Assembly (NCBI RefSeq): GCF_030409335.1
Contig: NZ_JAUFPN010000038.1
Location: 80,193 to 144,192, forward strand
Length of the DNA stretch: 64,000 bases
Source of the DNA: Paeniroseomonas aquatica
GTDB taxonomy: Bacteria > Pseudomonadota > Alphaproteobacteria > Acetobacterales > Acetobacteraceae
Direction: 5' to 3'
In this document: positions 8,752 through 16,842 of the stretch, in pieces
Numbering within the stretch: position 1 is the stretch's first letter
Layout: every line of letters starts with the position of its first letter
The notes under the pieces: model-generated
Told to the model about the DNA's origin: nothing
Databases searched by the model: none
Seen by the model: only the letters and a program-made list of their open reading frames with translations
Translations under genes and position numbers: made by a program

Positions 8752-9602
8752 AGATCGACATCGACCAGCTGCGAAGCCATATCGGCCGCAAGATCGAGGA
8801 AACCGACGAGGCGACGCTGCCGCCCATGCGCGGCATGACCGTCACCTTCGAGCGGCCCGAGCCCGCCCCCGCGCGCGGCGAGCCGGTCCCGCCGGGCTGG
8901 CACTGGTGCTTCTTCGTGCCGCTCGCGCCGCGCTCGGTGCTCGGCGCCGACGGGCTGCCCACCTCCGGCGGCGTGCTGCCGGAGATGCCGCTGCCGCGGC
9001 GGATGTTCGCCGGCCAAGCCTATACCTTCCACGCACCGATCCTGGTTGGCGACGCGCTGCGGCGCGAAACCGAGCTGAGCGACATCCAGCTGCGCGAAGG
9101 CGGCACCGGCACCATGCTCTTCACCACCGTGACGCGGCGGATCTACACCCCGCGCGGCCTCGCGGTGACCGAGGACCAGCACACCGTTTTCCGCGAGGCG
9201 GTGGACCCCGCCGCGCCCGTGCGCGCGCCCAAGCGCGACCCGGCCCCGACGGACGTTGCTTGGCGGCGCACCATCACCACCGACCCGGTGACGCTGTTCC
9301 GCTATTCGGCGCTGACCCTCAACCCGCACCGCATCCACTACGACCGGACCTACGCGATGCAGGAGGAAGGGTATCCGGGCCTGGTGGTGCACGGGCCGTT
9401 CTCGCAGCAATGCCTTCTCGACCTGCTGCGCGACAATCTCCCCGGCAAGGCGATCCGCACCTTCACCATGCGGGCGCGCGCGCCGCTGTTCGACACCGCG
9501 CCCTTCACGGTGGTCGGCCGGCCGACCGCCGAGGGCGCCGAGGTCTGGGCAGTGGGCCCGGATGGCGGCATCGCCATGCAGGCGACCGCGACGCTCGGCT
9601 GA
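8748..9602 (+). CDS. MaoC-like / FAS1-type acyl-CoA dehydratase
   Basis: 284 residues with a double hot-dog arrangement. The N-terminal half (about 1-150) resembles the MaoC N-terminal/HTD2 type, with PGWHWCFFVPLAPRS. The C-terminal half (about 165-284) carries the hydratase motif RYSALTLNPHRIHYDRTYA, with the catalytic Asn/His replacing the usual Asp/His pattern seen in HTD2-type proteins, then GLVVHGPFSQQCLLDLL. It resembles hydroxyacyl-thioester dehydratase type 2 or mesaconyl-C4-CoA hydratase. It is the last gene of the plus operon, followed by a strong hairpin. Likely role is hydration of the enoyl-CoA made by the dehydrogenase pair. Confidence 0.85.
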   Translation: MKIDIDQLRSHIGRKIEETDEATLPPMRGMTVTFERPEPAPARGEPVPPGWHWCFFVPLAPRSVLGADGLPTSGGVLPEMPLPRRMFAGQAYTFHAPILVGDALRRETELSDIQLREGGTGTMLFTTVTRRIYTPRGLAVTEDQHTVFREAVDPAAPVRAPKRDPAPTDVAWRRTITTDPVTLFRYSALTLNPHRIHYDRTYAMQEEGYPGLVVHGPFSQQCLLDLLRDNLPGKAIRTFTMRARAPLFDTAPFTVVGRPTAEGAEVWAVGPDGGIAMQATATLG

Positions 9603-9609
9603 ACAGCGC

Positions 9610-9642
9610 ATGGCGGGGAGGGGGGCGGCCCCTCCCCGCCAT
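9610..9642. terminator. Bidirectional hairpin between convergent operons
   Basis: Perfect 14-base arms, ATGGCGGGGAGGGG at 9610-9623 and its complement at 9629-9642, with a 5-base loop. It sits between the convergent stops at 9602 and 9666. No clear T-run follows, so it may be a partial terminator or transcript-end stabiliser. Confidence 0.6.
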
Positions 9643-9665
9643 TCGCTCCTCGCCACGGCGGGGGA

Positions 9666-10643
9666 TCAGCCTTCCAGCAGCACCCGGCCCGGCAGGCCGC
9701 CGCGCGCGACGAGGTCCAGCGCCTCAGCCGCCGCGGCAAGCGGCAGGCGGCGATGAATGCGCGGCCGCAGCCGCCCTTCCAGGAACAGCGCGAAGATCTC
9801 CGCCTGCACCGCCGCGACGCGCGCGGGCTCGCGGTCGCGGTGGTCGGCCCAGTTCAGGCCGACCACGCCGACATTCTTCACCAGCAGGTAGTTGCTGCGG
9901 ATCTGCGGGATCTCCCCGGCGGCGAAGCCGACCACCACCAGCCGCCCGCAGGGGGCGAGGCAGCGCAGCGCGGCGGCGGTGACGGCATCGCCCAGCGGGT
10001 CGATCACCACATCCACGCCGCGCCCGCCGGTCGCCGCCGCCACCTGCTGGCGCAATTCCGCCCCCTGGTCGAGCCGCAGCGCGGCATCGGCGCCCGCGGC
10101 GAGGGCGCCGGCCGCCGCCGCCTCGCCGCGGATGCCGGCCAGCACCCGCGCGGCGCCGAGCGGACGGGCCAGTTGCAGCGCCGCGGCGCCCACCGCGCCC
10201 GAGGCGCCGAGCACCAGCACGCTCTCCCCCGCCGCGAGGCCGCCGCGCGCAGCCAGCGCGAAATGCGCGGTCTGGTAGTTGAGCCCGAGGGCGGCCGCAT
10301 CCGCCGCGCCGATCCCCTCGGGCACCGGCAGGCAGGCGGCGGCGGGCAGCGCCACGCGCTCGGCGAAGGCGCCGTATTCGACATGCGCGATCACCCGCGC
10401 CCCGCGCGCCGGGGCCGCCGCGCCGCGCGCATCCAGCACTCGCCCGACCATGGCCTTGCCGGGGATGAAGGGCAGCGGCGGGCGCGTCTGGTAGCGGCCG
10501 CTCACCACCAGCGCGTCGGGGTAGTTCACCTCGGCCGCCTCGAAGCCCAGTAGCACCTCGCCCTCGGCCGGCACCGGCTCGGGTAGGTCGCGCAGCACGA
10601 TCGCCGAAGGCCCGGCGTATTCGGTCAGCAGCGCCGCCTTCAT
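9666..10643 (-). CDS. Quinone oxidoreductase-like MDR family protein
   Basis: 325 residues of the zinc-independent medium-chain dehydrogenase group. The GroES-like N-terminus is MKAALLTEYAGPSAIVLRDLP, followed by EVNYPDALVVSGRYQ. The nucleotide-binding domain has VLVLGASGAVGAAALQLA and GVDVVIDPLGD. The end, GRLRPRIHRRLPLAAAAEALDLV, matches NADPH:quinone reductases and acryloyl-CoA reductase-like proteins. No zinc-ligand pattern is seen. It overlaps the CoA-transferase stop by four bases and is the last gene of the 16641-9666 operon. In this context it may reduce an enoyl-CoA; that is inference. Confidence 0.87.
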   Translation of the reverse strand: MKAALLTEYAGPSAIVLRDLPEPVPAEGEVLLGFEAAEVNYPDALVVSGRYQTRPPLPFIPGKAMVGRVLDARGAAAPARGARVIAHVEYGAFAERVALPAAACLPVPEGIGAADAAALGLNYQTAHFALAARGGLAAGESVLVLGASGAVGAAALQLARPLGAARVLAGIRGEAAAAGALAAGADAALRLDQGAELRQQVAAATGGRGVDVVIDPLGDAVTAAALRCLAPCGRLVVVGFAAGEIPQIRSNYLLVKNVGVVGLNWADHRDREPARVAAVQAEIFALFLEGRLRPRIHRRLPLAAAAEALDLVARGGLPGRVLLEG

Positions 10644-11770
10644 CGGGGCAGCACCGTGGCGGTGTCGGCGCCGAGCGCCGGGGCGGAGCGGATGCCGGGC
10701 GGGGCGCGCAGCGCCGGGGCGAGCGGCACCGGCAGCGCCGGCATCTGCTGCCCGGCGGCATTGGCGAGGCGATGGCCGAACAGGCCGCGCGCGGCGAAGT
10801 GCGGGTCGTTCATGGCTTCCTCCACGGTCGCGACGATGCTGCAGCAGCAGTCGCGCCCGGCGATCGCGCTCCGCCAGGCAGCGGCGTCGCGCGCCGCGAC
10901 CAGTGCGGCCACCCGCGCCGCGGTGCCGGCGGGGTCGCGCGCATCGTCGCGCCATTCCGGCTCCAGCCCGATGATGTCGCAGAACACGGCCCAGAAGCGG
11001 TCCTCGATCGGCGCAGCGGCGAGCAGGCGGCCATCGGCGGTCGGGTAGAGCCGGTAGCGCGGCGTGCCGCCGGTCACCAGCCCATCGCCATTGCCGGGCC
11101 AGCGCCCGGTGGCGAAGCCCTGCCCGATCGCCCAGTAGAGGAAGGGGAAGAGGTTGTCGGTCATGGCGATGTCGAGCCGCTGGCCGCGGCCCGTCGCCTG
11201 GCGAGCGAGCAGCGCCATCAGGATGTTCATCACCGCCGGATAGGCGCCGCCGGCGATGTCGGCGATCAGCGCCGGCGGCACCACCGGCCGCACCGGGTCC
11301 CCATGGCCGAGGGAGAGCAGCCCGGCATCGCCGATGTAGTTGAGGTCGTGCCCCGCCGCGTCGCGCTTCGGCCCGCTTTGCCCGTAGCCGGTGATCGAGC
11401 ACCAGATCAGCCGCGGGTTGCGCGCCATCACCTGCTCGGGGCCGAGGCCGAGGCGCTCCATCACGCCGGGGCGGAACTGCTCGACCAGGATGTCGGCGCG
11501 TTCGATCAGCGGATCGAGCCGCGCGCGCTGCGCGGGGTCCTTGAGGTCGAGCGCGACGCTGCGCTTGCCGCGGTTGAGCAGGGCGAAATTGGCCGAATCC
11601 GCTCCCCAGGGCGGCTGGTAGCCGCGCATCTCGTCGCCCGTGCCGGGGCGTTCGACCTTGACCACCTCGGCCCCCGCCTCGGCCAGGATCAGCGTCGCCA
11701 GCGGCCCCGGCAGCAGGGTCGAGAAATCGAGCACCAGCAGCCCGGCGAGCGGCCCGGCGGCGGCGCTCAT
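10640..11770 (-). CDS. CaiB/BaiF family (class III) CoA transferase
   Basis: 376 residues from the ATG at 11768-11770. It has the family N-terminus LLVLDFSTLLPGPLATLILAEAGAEVVKVERPGTGD, then LNRGKRSVALDLKDP and the catalytic-Asp region DILVEQFRPGVMERLGL. It transfers CoA between carboxylic acids. It overlaps the SDR stop upstream (ATGA) and the oxidoreductase downstream, so translation is coupled. This is the second class III CoA transferase in the operon; the other is at 15370-16641. Confidence 0.92.
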   Translation of the reverse strand: MSAAAGPLAGLLVLDFSTLLPGPLATLILAEAGAEVVKVERPGTGDEMRGYQPPWGADSANFALLNRGKRSVALDLKDPAQRARLDPLIERADILVEQFRPGVMERLGLGPEQVMARNPRLIWCSITGYGQSGPKRDAAGHDLNYIGDAGLLSLGHGDPVRPVVPPALIADIAGGAYPAVMNILMALLARQATGRGQRLDIAMTDNLFPFLYWAIGQGFATGRWPGNGDGLVTGGTPRYRLYPTADGRLLAAAPIEDRFWAVFCDIIGLEPEWRDDARDPAGTAARVAALVAARDAAAWRSAIAGRDCCCSIVATVEEAMNDPHFAARGLFGHRLANAAGQQMPALPVPLAPALRAPPGIRSAPALGADTATVLPR

Positions 11771-12483
11771 TCGGCGATCCCGTGCGCGCCGTCGATGGTC
11801 AGCGTCGTGCCGGTCATGAAGTCCATGCCTCCCTCGAACAGCGTGCCGACCAGCCGGCCGACCTCCTCGGCGCGGCCGTAGCGCCGCAGCGGAATGCGCG
11901 TCATCAGCCGCTCGTGCAGCTCCTGCCCCGCCAGGGCCTCGCGGTTGAGGTCGGTCTCGATGTAGCCGGGGGCGACGCACAGGGCGCGGATGCCCTCGGG
12001 CGCCCATTCCACCGCGAGGCAGCGGGTGATCGCCCCGACCGCCGCCTTGGCGGCGCAATAGGCGAGCGCGCCCGGCACGCCGAGCCGGGCGTAGAAGGAG
12101 CCGATATTGACGATCAGCCCGCCCCCGGCGGCGATGAGATGGGGGCGGATCTCGCGGCAGCCGACCATCACCGCGGTGGCGTCGAGGCGCATCACCGCCT
12201 CGAACTCCGCGGTGGTCAGCCGGGCGCTGCGGCGGTGATGGACGGCGCCGGCATTGTTGACCAGGCCGACCACCGGCCCTTCCTCGGCGGCGCGGGCGAA
12301 GGCGGCGCGCAGCGCCTCCTCCTCGGTCACGTCGCAGGCGATGCCGAGGCCCGAGGCGCAGACTCCGCTGCGCGACAGCCCGACGACGCGGAAGCCGCGC
12401 CCGGCGAGGTCGGCGGCGATGGCGGCGCCGATGCCGCGGCTCGCCCCGGTGACGACGACGGCGCCGCGCGTCGGCGCGCTCAT
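11767..12483 (-). CDS. Short-chain dehydrogenase/reductase
   Basis: 238 residues of a classical SDR. The cofactor motif TGASRGIG is at about residues 12-19, NNAG near residue 93, the catalytic Ser in IVNIGSFYARLG, and YCAAKAAV as the YxxxK motif. The end MTGTTLTIDGAHGIAE is typical. It may oxidise a hydroxyacyl-CoA or reduce a ketone intermediate. Start and stop both overlap the neighbouring genes by four bases, so it belongs to the same transcript as the binding protein and CoA transferase. Confidence 0.9.
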   Translation of the reverse strand: MSAPTRGAVVVTGASRGIGAAIAADLAGRGFRVVGLSRSGVCASGLGIACDVTEEEALRAAFARAAEEGPVVGLVNNAGAVHHRRSARLTTAEFEAVMRLDATAVMVGCREIRPHLIAAGGGLIVNIGSFYARLGVPGALAYCAAKAAVGAITRCLAVEWAPEGIRALCVAPGYIETDLNREALAGQELHERLMTRIPLRRYGRAEEVGRLVGTLFEGGMDFMTGTTLTIDGAHGIAE

Positions 12484-13712
12484 GTGCGGCGCACCAGCGG
12501 GCACTCGCTCTCGGCGAGCGGGCGATAGGCCTCCTCGCCGGGGATCGTGCCGGCCACCTCGAGCAGGTCCCACTCGCTGCGGCTGTCCTGCGGGCGCTTG
12601 GCGCGCAGCAGGTACATGTCGCGGATGACGCGCCCGTCCTCGCGGATGCGGCCGTTGCGGGTCATGAAGTCGTTGATGGGCGTGGCGCGCATGCGCGCCA
12701 TCACCGGCTCGGCGGCATCGGTGCCGGCGTCGCGGATGGCGTTGAGGTAGTGCGTCACCGCGCCCCAGACGCTCGCCTGCATCATGGTCGGCGGGCGGCC
12801 GTGGATGGCCTCGAAGCGGCGGGCGAAGGCACGCGTCTCGTCGTTCTGGTCCCAGTAATAGGCCTCGGTGAAGACCAGCCCCTGCGCCGTCTGCAGCCCC
12901 ATCGCCCGGACATTGGTCAGCAGGCAGAGCAGCGCCGCCGGCTGGATGCCGCGCCGCGCCAGCCCGAACTCGCCCATCTGCTTGACGATGTTGACGAGGT
13001 CGAGCCCCGCCGCCGCGATGCCGACCACATTGGCCCCCGAGGCGGCGGCGCGCAGCAGGTGGGAGGAATAGTCCGTCTCCCCCAGCGGCGCGCGCACTGC
13101 GCCCGCCACCTCCCCGCCCAGGCGGCGGACGAGGTCGGCGGCGTTCTGCTCGAGCGAATGGCCGAAGGCGTAGTCGGAGGTGATGAAGAACCACTTCCGC
13201 CCGCCGCCGCGCACCAGCGGCGTCACCGTGCCCTTGGCCAGGGCGTAGTTGTCGTAGGTCCATTGCACGCCGAGCGGCGCGCAGGCCTTGCCGGTCAGCT
13301 CCGTGGTGCCGGGCGCGGTGGCGACGGCGATGCGCCGCTTCTCCTGGGCCAGCGGCTGGACTGCCAGCGCGACGGCGGAATTGCCGATGCCGAAGATGGC
13401 GTCCACCTTATCCTGGTCGTACCAGCGCCGCGCGATGGCGAGCCCGACATCGGCCCGGTTCTGCAGGTCGCCATGGATCAGCTCGATCGAAGCGCCGAGC
13501 ACGCGGCCGCCGAAATCCTCGATCGCCATGCGCGCCGAGACGACATCGCCCATGCCCTGCTGGTCGGCGAAGACGCCGGACATGTCGTCCAGCACGCCGA
13601 GCTTGACCACGCCGTCCGACACCACGCCCTGCGCCCGCAGCGCCGGCGCGGCCAGCGCCGCGAGCCCGCCGGCCGCCAGCGCCGCGCGCCTCGTGAGATG
13701 CCTCATGGTCAT
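12480..13712 (-). CDS. ABC transporter substrate-binding protein (branched-chain amino acid type)
   Basis: 410 residues, type I periplasmic binding protein of the LivK family. The N-terminus MTMRHLTRRAALAAGGLAALAAPALRAQ is an export signal with an RR-containing n-region (possible Tat) and an AxA cleavage site. The mature protein begins VVKLGVLDDMSGVFADQQGMGDV, followed by the family pattern DLQNRADVGLAIARRWYDQDKVDAI. The start at 13712 has a GGAGGGAGGG ribosome site; an ATG at 13706 is also possible. No permease or ATPase genes are in the operon, so either it feeds a transporter encoded elsewhere or it is a sensory binding protein. Confidence 0.9.
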   Translation of the reverse strand: MTMRHLTRRAALAAGGLAALAAPALRAQGVVSDGVVKLGVLDDMSGVFADQQGMGDVVSARMAIEDFGGRVLGASIELIHGDLQNRADVGLAIARRWYDQDKVDAIFGIGNSAVALAVQPLAQEKRRIAVATAPGTTELTGKACAPLGVQWTYDNYALAKGTVTPLVRGGGRKWFFITSDYAFGHSLEQNAADLVRRLGGEVAGAVRAPLGETDYSSHLLRAAASGANVVGIAAAGLDLVNIVKQMGEFGLARRGIQPAALLCLLTNVRAMGLQTAQGLVFTEAYYWDQNDETRAFARRFEAIHGRPPTMMQASVWGAVTHYLNAIRDAGTDAAEPVMARMRATPINDFMTRNGRIREDGRVIRDMYLLRAKRPQDSRSEWDLLEVAGTIPGEEAYRPLAESECPLVRRT

Positions 13713-13749
13713 TGTCCCTCCCTCCTTGGTTCCGCCGCCGCGCGGCGGT

Positions 13750-15366
13750 TCATGCTTCGCGCACGCCGTCGCGGCGCACCGGCTCGGGCCGCAGCGTGCC
13801 GGCCCTCGCCATCGCCGCCAGGTCCCGCTTCAGCACCTTGCCGCTCGCCGTCAGCGGAAAGGCGTCGAGCCGGAGGAACCATTCCGGCATATCGTAGCGC
13901 GACAGCCCCTCGGCGGCGAGATGCGCGAGCAGCGCCTCGGCCCCGATCTCGCCGATGACGGCAAGGCAGACGCGCTCGCCCAGCCGCTCGTCGGGCACCG
14001 GGAAGGCGGCGGCGCGCTTCACCGCCGGGTGGCGCAGCGCCAGCGCCTCGATGCGCGCGGGATGGATGTTGTGCCCGCCGCGGATGATGAGGTCCTTGCT
14101 CCGCCCGACCACGCGCAGGTTGCCGCGCTCGTCGATCATGCCGAGATCGCCAGAGAGGAACCAGCCGTCGCGGTTGAAGCTCGCCTCGGTCGCCGCCTGG
14201 TTGCCGAAATAGCCGAGCATCAGCGCGGCGCCGCGGCCGCCGATCTCGCCGATCTCGCCCGCTGCCACGGGGCGGTCCGGTTCGGCCGGGTCGAACAGGC
14301 GGATCGCATAGGCGCGGCCGCCGCGGCCGCAGGTCTCGACGATCACCTCGGTCGGGTCGTCGGGATGGGTGTAGTGGTGCGAGGAGTTCTCGGTCATGCC
14401 ATAGACGTTCTGCGGTCGCACGCCGAGCCGCACGAAGGCCTCGGCCACCGCCGGCGGGATCGGCGCCCCGGCCATGTAGAAGCAGCGCACCGCGCCCAGC
14501 GCGCCGAGGCCGCGTTCGCGCGCCGCCGCCAGCACGTCCATCGCATGGGTCGGCACGCCGAGCACGTAGGTCGCGCCGTTGGCGAGGATCCAGTCGAGCC
14601 GCCCGGTGCCCGGCGGCGGGTCGTCGGCGACCAGCAGCGCGCCGGCGACCAGCCATTGCGCCACCGCCACCCAGGCGATGTGGTGCGACAGCGGCGACAG
14701 GGTGAGGATGACGCTGTCCGGCCCGTGCCCCCAGTCCCGCACCAGGTCGCGGGCATTGGCGAGCAGCGTGTTGTCCGAATGCATGACGCATTTCGGCGTG
14801 CCCGTGGTGCCGGAGGTGAAGGCGAGATAGGCGACCTTGTCGGGGTCGGCCACCGCCGGGCCCGGCGCGGCGCCGGGGCCGGGGAAGCCGGCGGGCGTCA
14901 GCACCGCGGCCAGCCCGGGCAGGCCGCCGAAGCGCGCCACCGGGTCGGCGAGCCGGTCGGCGCCCCAGCCCGGCTCGCTCAGCAGGGCGCGGGCGGAGAG
15001 TGCGGCGAGCAGCGGCGGGATCTCATCGGCCGTATAGGTGCGGTGCAGCGATGGGTTGCAGGCGATGCCCTGCCGCGCGCAGGCGAGGAACAGCACCAGC
15101 GTCTCCAGCCGGTTGCCGGCCCAGATCGCCACCCTTTCGCCCGCGCCGATGCCGAGCGCGCCGTCCAGATGCGCCGCCACCCCGTCCACCCAGTCGCGCA
15201 GCGCGCGCCAGCCCAGGGTGCGCGAGCCGTCGCGCGCCGCCGGGGCCTCCGGCCGCGCCTCGGCATGGGCGGCGAGCAGGCCGTAGAGCGTCTCCCGCCG
15301 CCATAGCCCGGCCTCGTAATGCGCCCGCGCGGCGGCCGGATGGTGCAGGGTGAGGAAGGGCCGCAT
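13750..15366 (-). CDS. AMP-dependent acyl-CoA synthetase/ligase
   Basis: 538 residues of the adenylate-forming superfamily; activates a carboxylic acid to its CoA thioester with ATP. The P-loop-like motif A3 is FTSGTTGTPK near residue 190. VYGMTENSSHHYTHPDD follows near residue 320, then GWFLSGDLGMIDERGNLRVVGRSKDLIIRGGHNI (A7-A8). The catalytic-Lys motif ASGKVLKRDL lies near the C-terminus. It starts 3 bases after the stop of the upstream CoA transferase. It presumably performs the entry step for the pathway substrate. Confidence 0.93.
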   Translation of the reverse strand: MRPFLTLHHPAAARAHYEAGLWRRETLYGLLAAHAEARPEAPAARDGSRTLGWRALRDWVDGVAAHLDGALGIGAGERVAIWAGNRLETLVLFLACARQGIACNPSLHRTYTADEIPPLLAALSARALLSEPGWGADRLADPVARFGGLPGLAAVLTPAGFPGPGAAPGPAVADPDKVAYLAFTSGTTGTPKCVMHSDNTLLANARDLVRDWGHGPDSVILTLSPLSHHIAWVAVAQWLVAGALLVADDPPPGTGRLDWILANGATYVLGVPTHAMDVLAAARERGLGALGAVRCFYMAGAPIPPAVAEAFVRLGVRPQNVYGMTENSSHHYTHPDDPTEVIVETCGRGGRAYAIRLFDPAEPDRPVAAGEIGEIGGRGAALMLGYFGNQAATEASFNRDGWFLSGDLGMIDERGNLRVVGRSKDLIIRGGHNIHPARIEALALRHPAVKRAAAFPVPDERLGERVCLAVIGEIGAEALLAHLAAEGLSRYDMPEWFLRLDAFPLTASGKVLKRDLAAMARAGTLRPEPVRRDGVREA

Positions 15367-15369
15367 CGG

Positions 15370-16641
15370 CTACAGCGCCCCTTCCGCCCGCAGCGCCGCC
15401 ACCCGCGCCGCATCGAGCCCGAGCCATTCCCCGAGCACCGCCGCGGTGTCGGCGCCGAGGCGCGGCGGCGGCCGGCGCGGCCGGTTCGCCGCGCCGTCGA
15501 GCAGGAAGCCGGTGCCGACCTGCGGCATCGCCGTGCCCTGCGCCTCGACCTGGTAGAACAGCCCGCGCGCGATCAGCGCCGGGTCGGCCACCACCTGGTC
15601 CACCCGGTTGATCGGCCCTGCCGGCACCCGCGCGGCGGCGAAGGCGGCGAGCCATTCGGCGCGCGGGCGGCCGCGCAGGATGTCCTGGATCTCGGCGACG
15701 ATCGCGGCGCGATGGGCGCGGCGCAGCGCGTTGCTGCCATGGCTCGGATCCCGCCCGCGCTCCGGCCGGCCCACCGCCTCCCAGAAGCGGCGCCAGATGC
15801 CGTCATTGCCGAGGCCGAGGGTGATCGGCTCGTCGGCCGTCTCGAAGGCCTGGTAGATGGCGATGACGCTGTCCCGCCCGCCCGAGCGGCGCGGCACCTC
15901 CCCCGAACCCAGAAAGGGGACGACGCGGCAGGTGAGGAAGCGGGTCATGCTGTCGGTCAGCGCGATGTCGATGCTGCGCCCGCGCCCTATGCGCGCGCGC
16001 GCGAACAGCGCCGCCATCGCCGCCATGGCGGCGTCCTGGCCGGCCAGCATGTCGGCCGCCGGCGCGCCCACCTTCTGCGGCTCGCTCTCGGGCGTGCCGG
16101 TCAGGTCCATGACGCCGGAATAGCCCTCGGCGATCAGGTCGTAGCCGGCATGGTCGGCGCGTTCCCCCGTCAGGCCGAAGCCGGTGATCGAGACATGGAT
16201 CAGCTCCGGCCGCGCCGCGCGCAGCTGCTCGGGCGCGAGGCCGAGCTTGGCGAGGCTGCGCGCCGGCTGGTTGACCAGCAGCACGTCGGCCCGCCCGATC
16301 AGGCCGCGCAGCACCTCCGCCCCGGCGGCGGAGGTGATGTCTAGGGTGAGGCTGCGCTTGTTGCGATTGACGGCGACGAACCACAGCGATTCGCCGTCGA
16401 GGAAGGGCGGGCCCCAGGCACGCGCATCGTCGCCGGCGCCGGGCCGCTCCACCTTCACCACCTCGGCGCCGAGGTCGCCGAGCAGCATCCCCGCATAGGG
16501 CCCGGCGATCGAGGTGGTGAGGTCGAGCACCCGCACCCCGTCGAGCAGGTCGAAGGCGCCCGGCCCGGCGGCGAGCAGCGGCAGCGCGGCGCCGGGCGGG
16601 GTGTCGTGCCGGGGGGTGGCGGCCTTGTCAGCCTGGTCCAT
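15370..16641 (-). CDS. CaiB/BaiF family (class III) CoA transferase
   Basis: 423 residues from the ATG at 16639-16641, with GAGGAGGAT upstream. About 30 extra N-terminal residues precede the family start VRVLDLTTSIAGPYAGMLLGDLGAEVVKVERPGAGDDAR. VNRNKRSLTLDI and DVLLVNQPARSLAKLGL (catalytic region) follow. Note that the usual Asp region reads NQP here, as in some diverged members. It is the first gene of the operon controlled by the sigma-54 element at 16715-16730. Confidence 0.9.
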   Translation of the reverse strand: MDQADKAATPRHDTPPGAALPLLAAGPGAFDLLDGVRVLDLTTSIAGPYAGMLLGDLGAEVVKVERPGAGDDARAWGPPFLDGESLWFVAVNRNKRSLTLDITSAAGAEVLRGLIGRADVLLVNQPARSLAKLGLAPEQLRAARPELIHVSITGFGLTGERADHAGYDLIAEGYSGVMDLTGTPESEPQKVGAPAADMLAGQDAAMAAMAALFARARIGRGRSIDIALTDSMTRFLTCRVVPFLGSGEVPRRSGGRDSVIAIYQAFETADEPITLGLGNDGIWRRFWEAVGRPERGRDPSHGSNALRRAHRAAIVAEIQDILRGRPRAEWLAAFAAARVPAGPINRVDQVVADPALIARGLFYQVEAQGTAMPQVGTGFLLDGAANRPRRPPPRLGADTAAVLGEWLGLDAARVAALRAEGAL

Positions 16642-16714
16642 GGGCGATCCTCCTCATGCCGCGATGCCGCGACGGCCGGCGCCGCGCCGGCGGGCCGCGC
16701 CGGGCGCCGGGGGT

Positions 16715-16730
16715 TGCATCCGGCGTGCCA
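16715..16730 (-). promoter_or_regulatory. Sigma-54 promoter for the CoA transferase/ligase operon
   Basis: On the minus strand TGGCACGCCGGATGCA matches TGGCACG-N4-TTGCA with one mismatch and the correct 10-base GG-to-GC spacing. It is 74 bases upstream of the CoA transferase start. The divergent activator gene begins about 110 bases on the other side. Confidence 0.75.
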
Positions 16731-16784
16731 GCGCCCCGGCCCGGCGGAGGCCCGCCATCGCGCCGCCGCCCCGGCCCTTGGCGC

Positions 16785-16822
16785 GGACAGTCGCGCCGGC
16801 CTAGTGTCCATGGCAAGGACAC
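16785..16822. promoter_or_regulatory. GGACA/TGTCC half-site cluster upstream of the activator gene
   Basis: GGACA at 16785-16789, then a perfect inverted repeat GTGTCC-N7-GGACAC at 16804-16822. The same half-sites form the palindrome at 4564-4582. It is 55-92 bases upstream of the -24 box at 16729, a usual place for an activator-binding site. It covers the earliest possible ATG of the regulator (16810), which argues for a later start. Confidence 0.5.
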
Positions 16823-16842
16823 CCATGCGGGGAAGAAACGCC

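Noticed and set aside
16781..16796. A fourth sigma-54 element on the plus strand before the activator gene
   Set aside because: TTGGCGCGGACAGTCGC has 11 rather than 10 bases between GG and GC, so the spacing is wrong.
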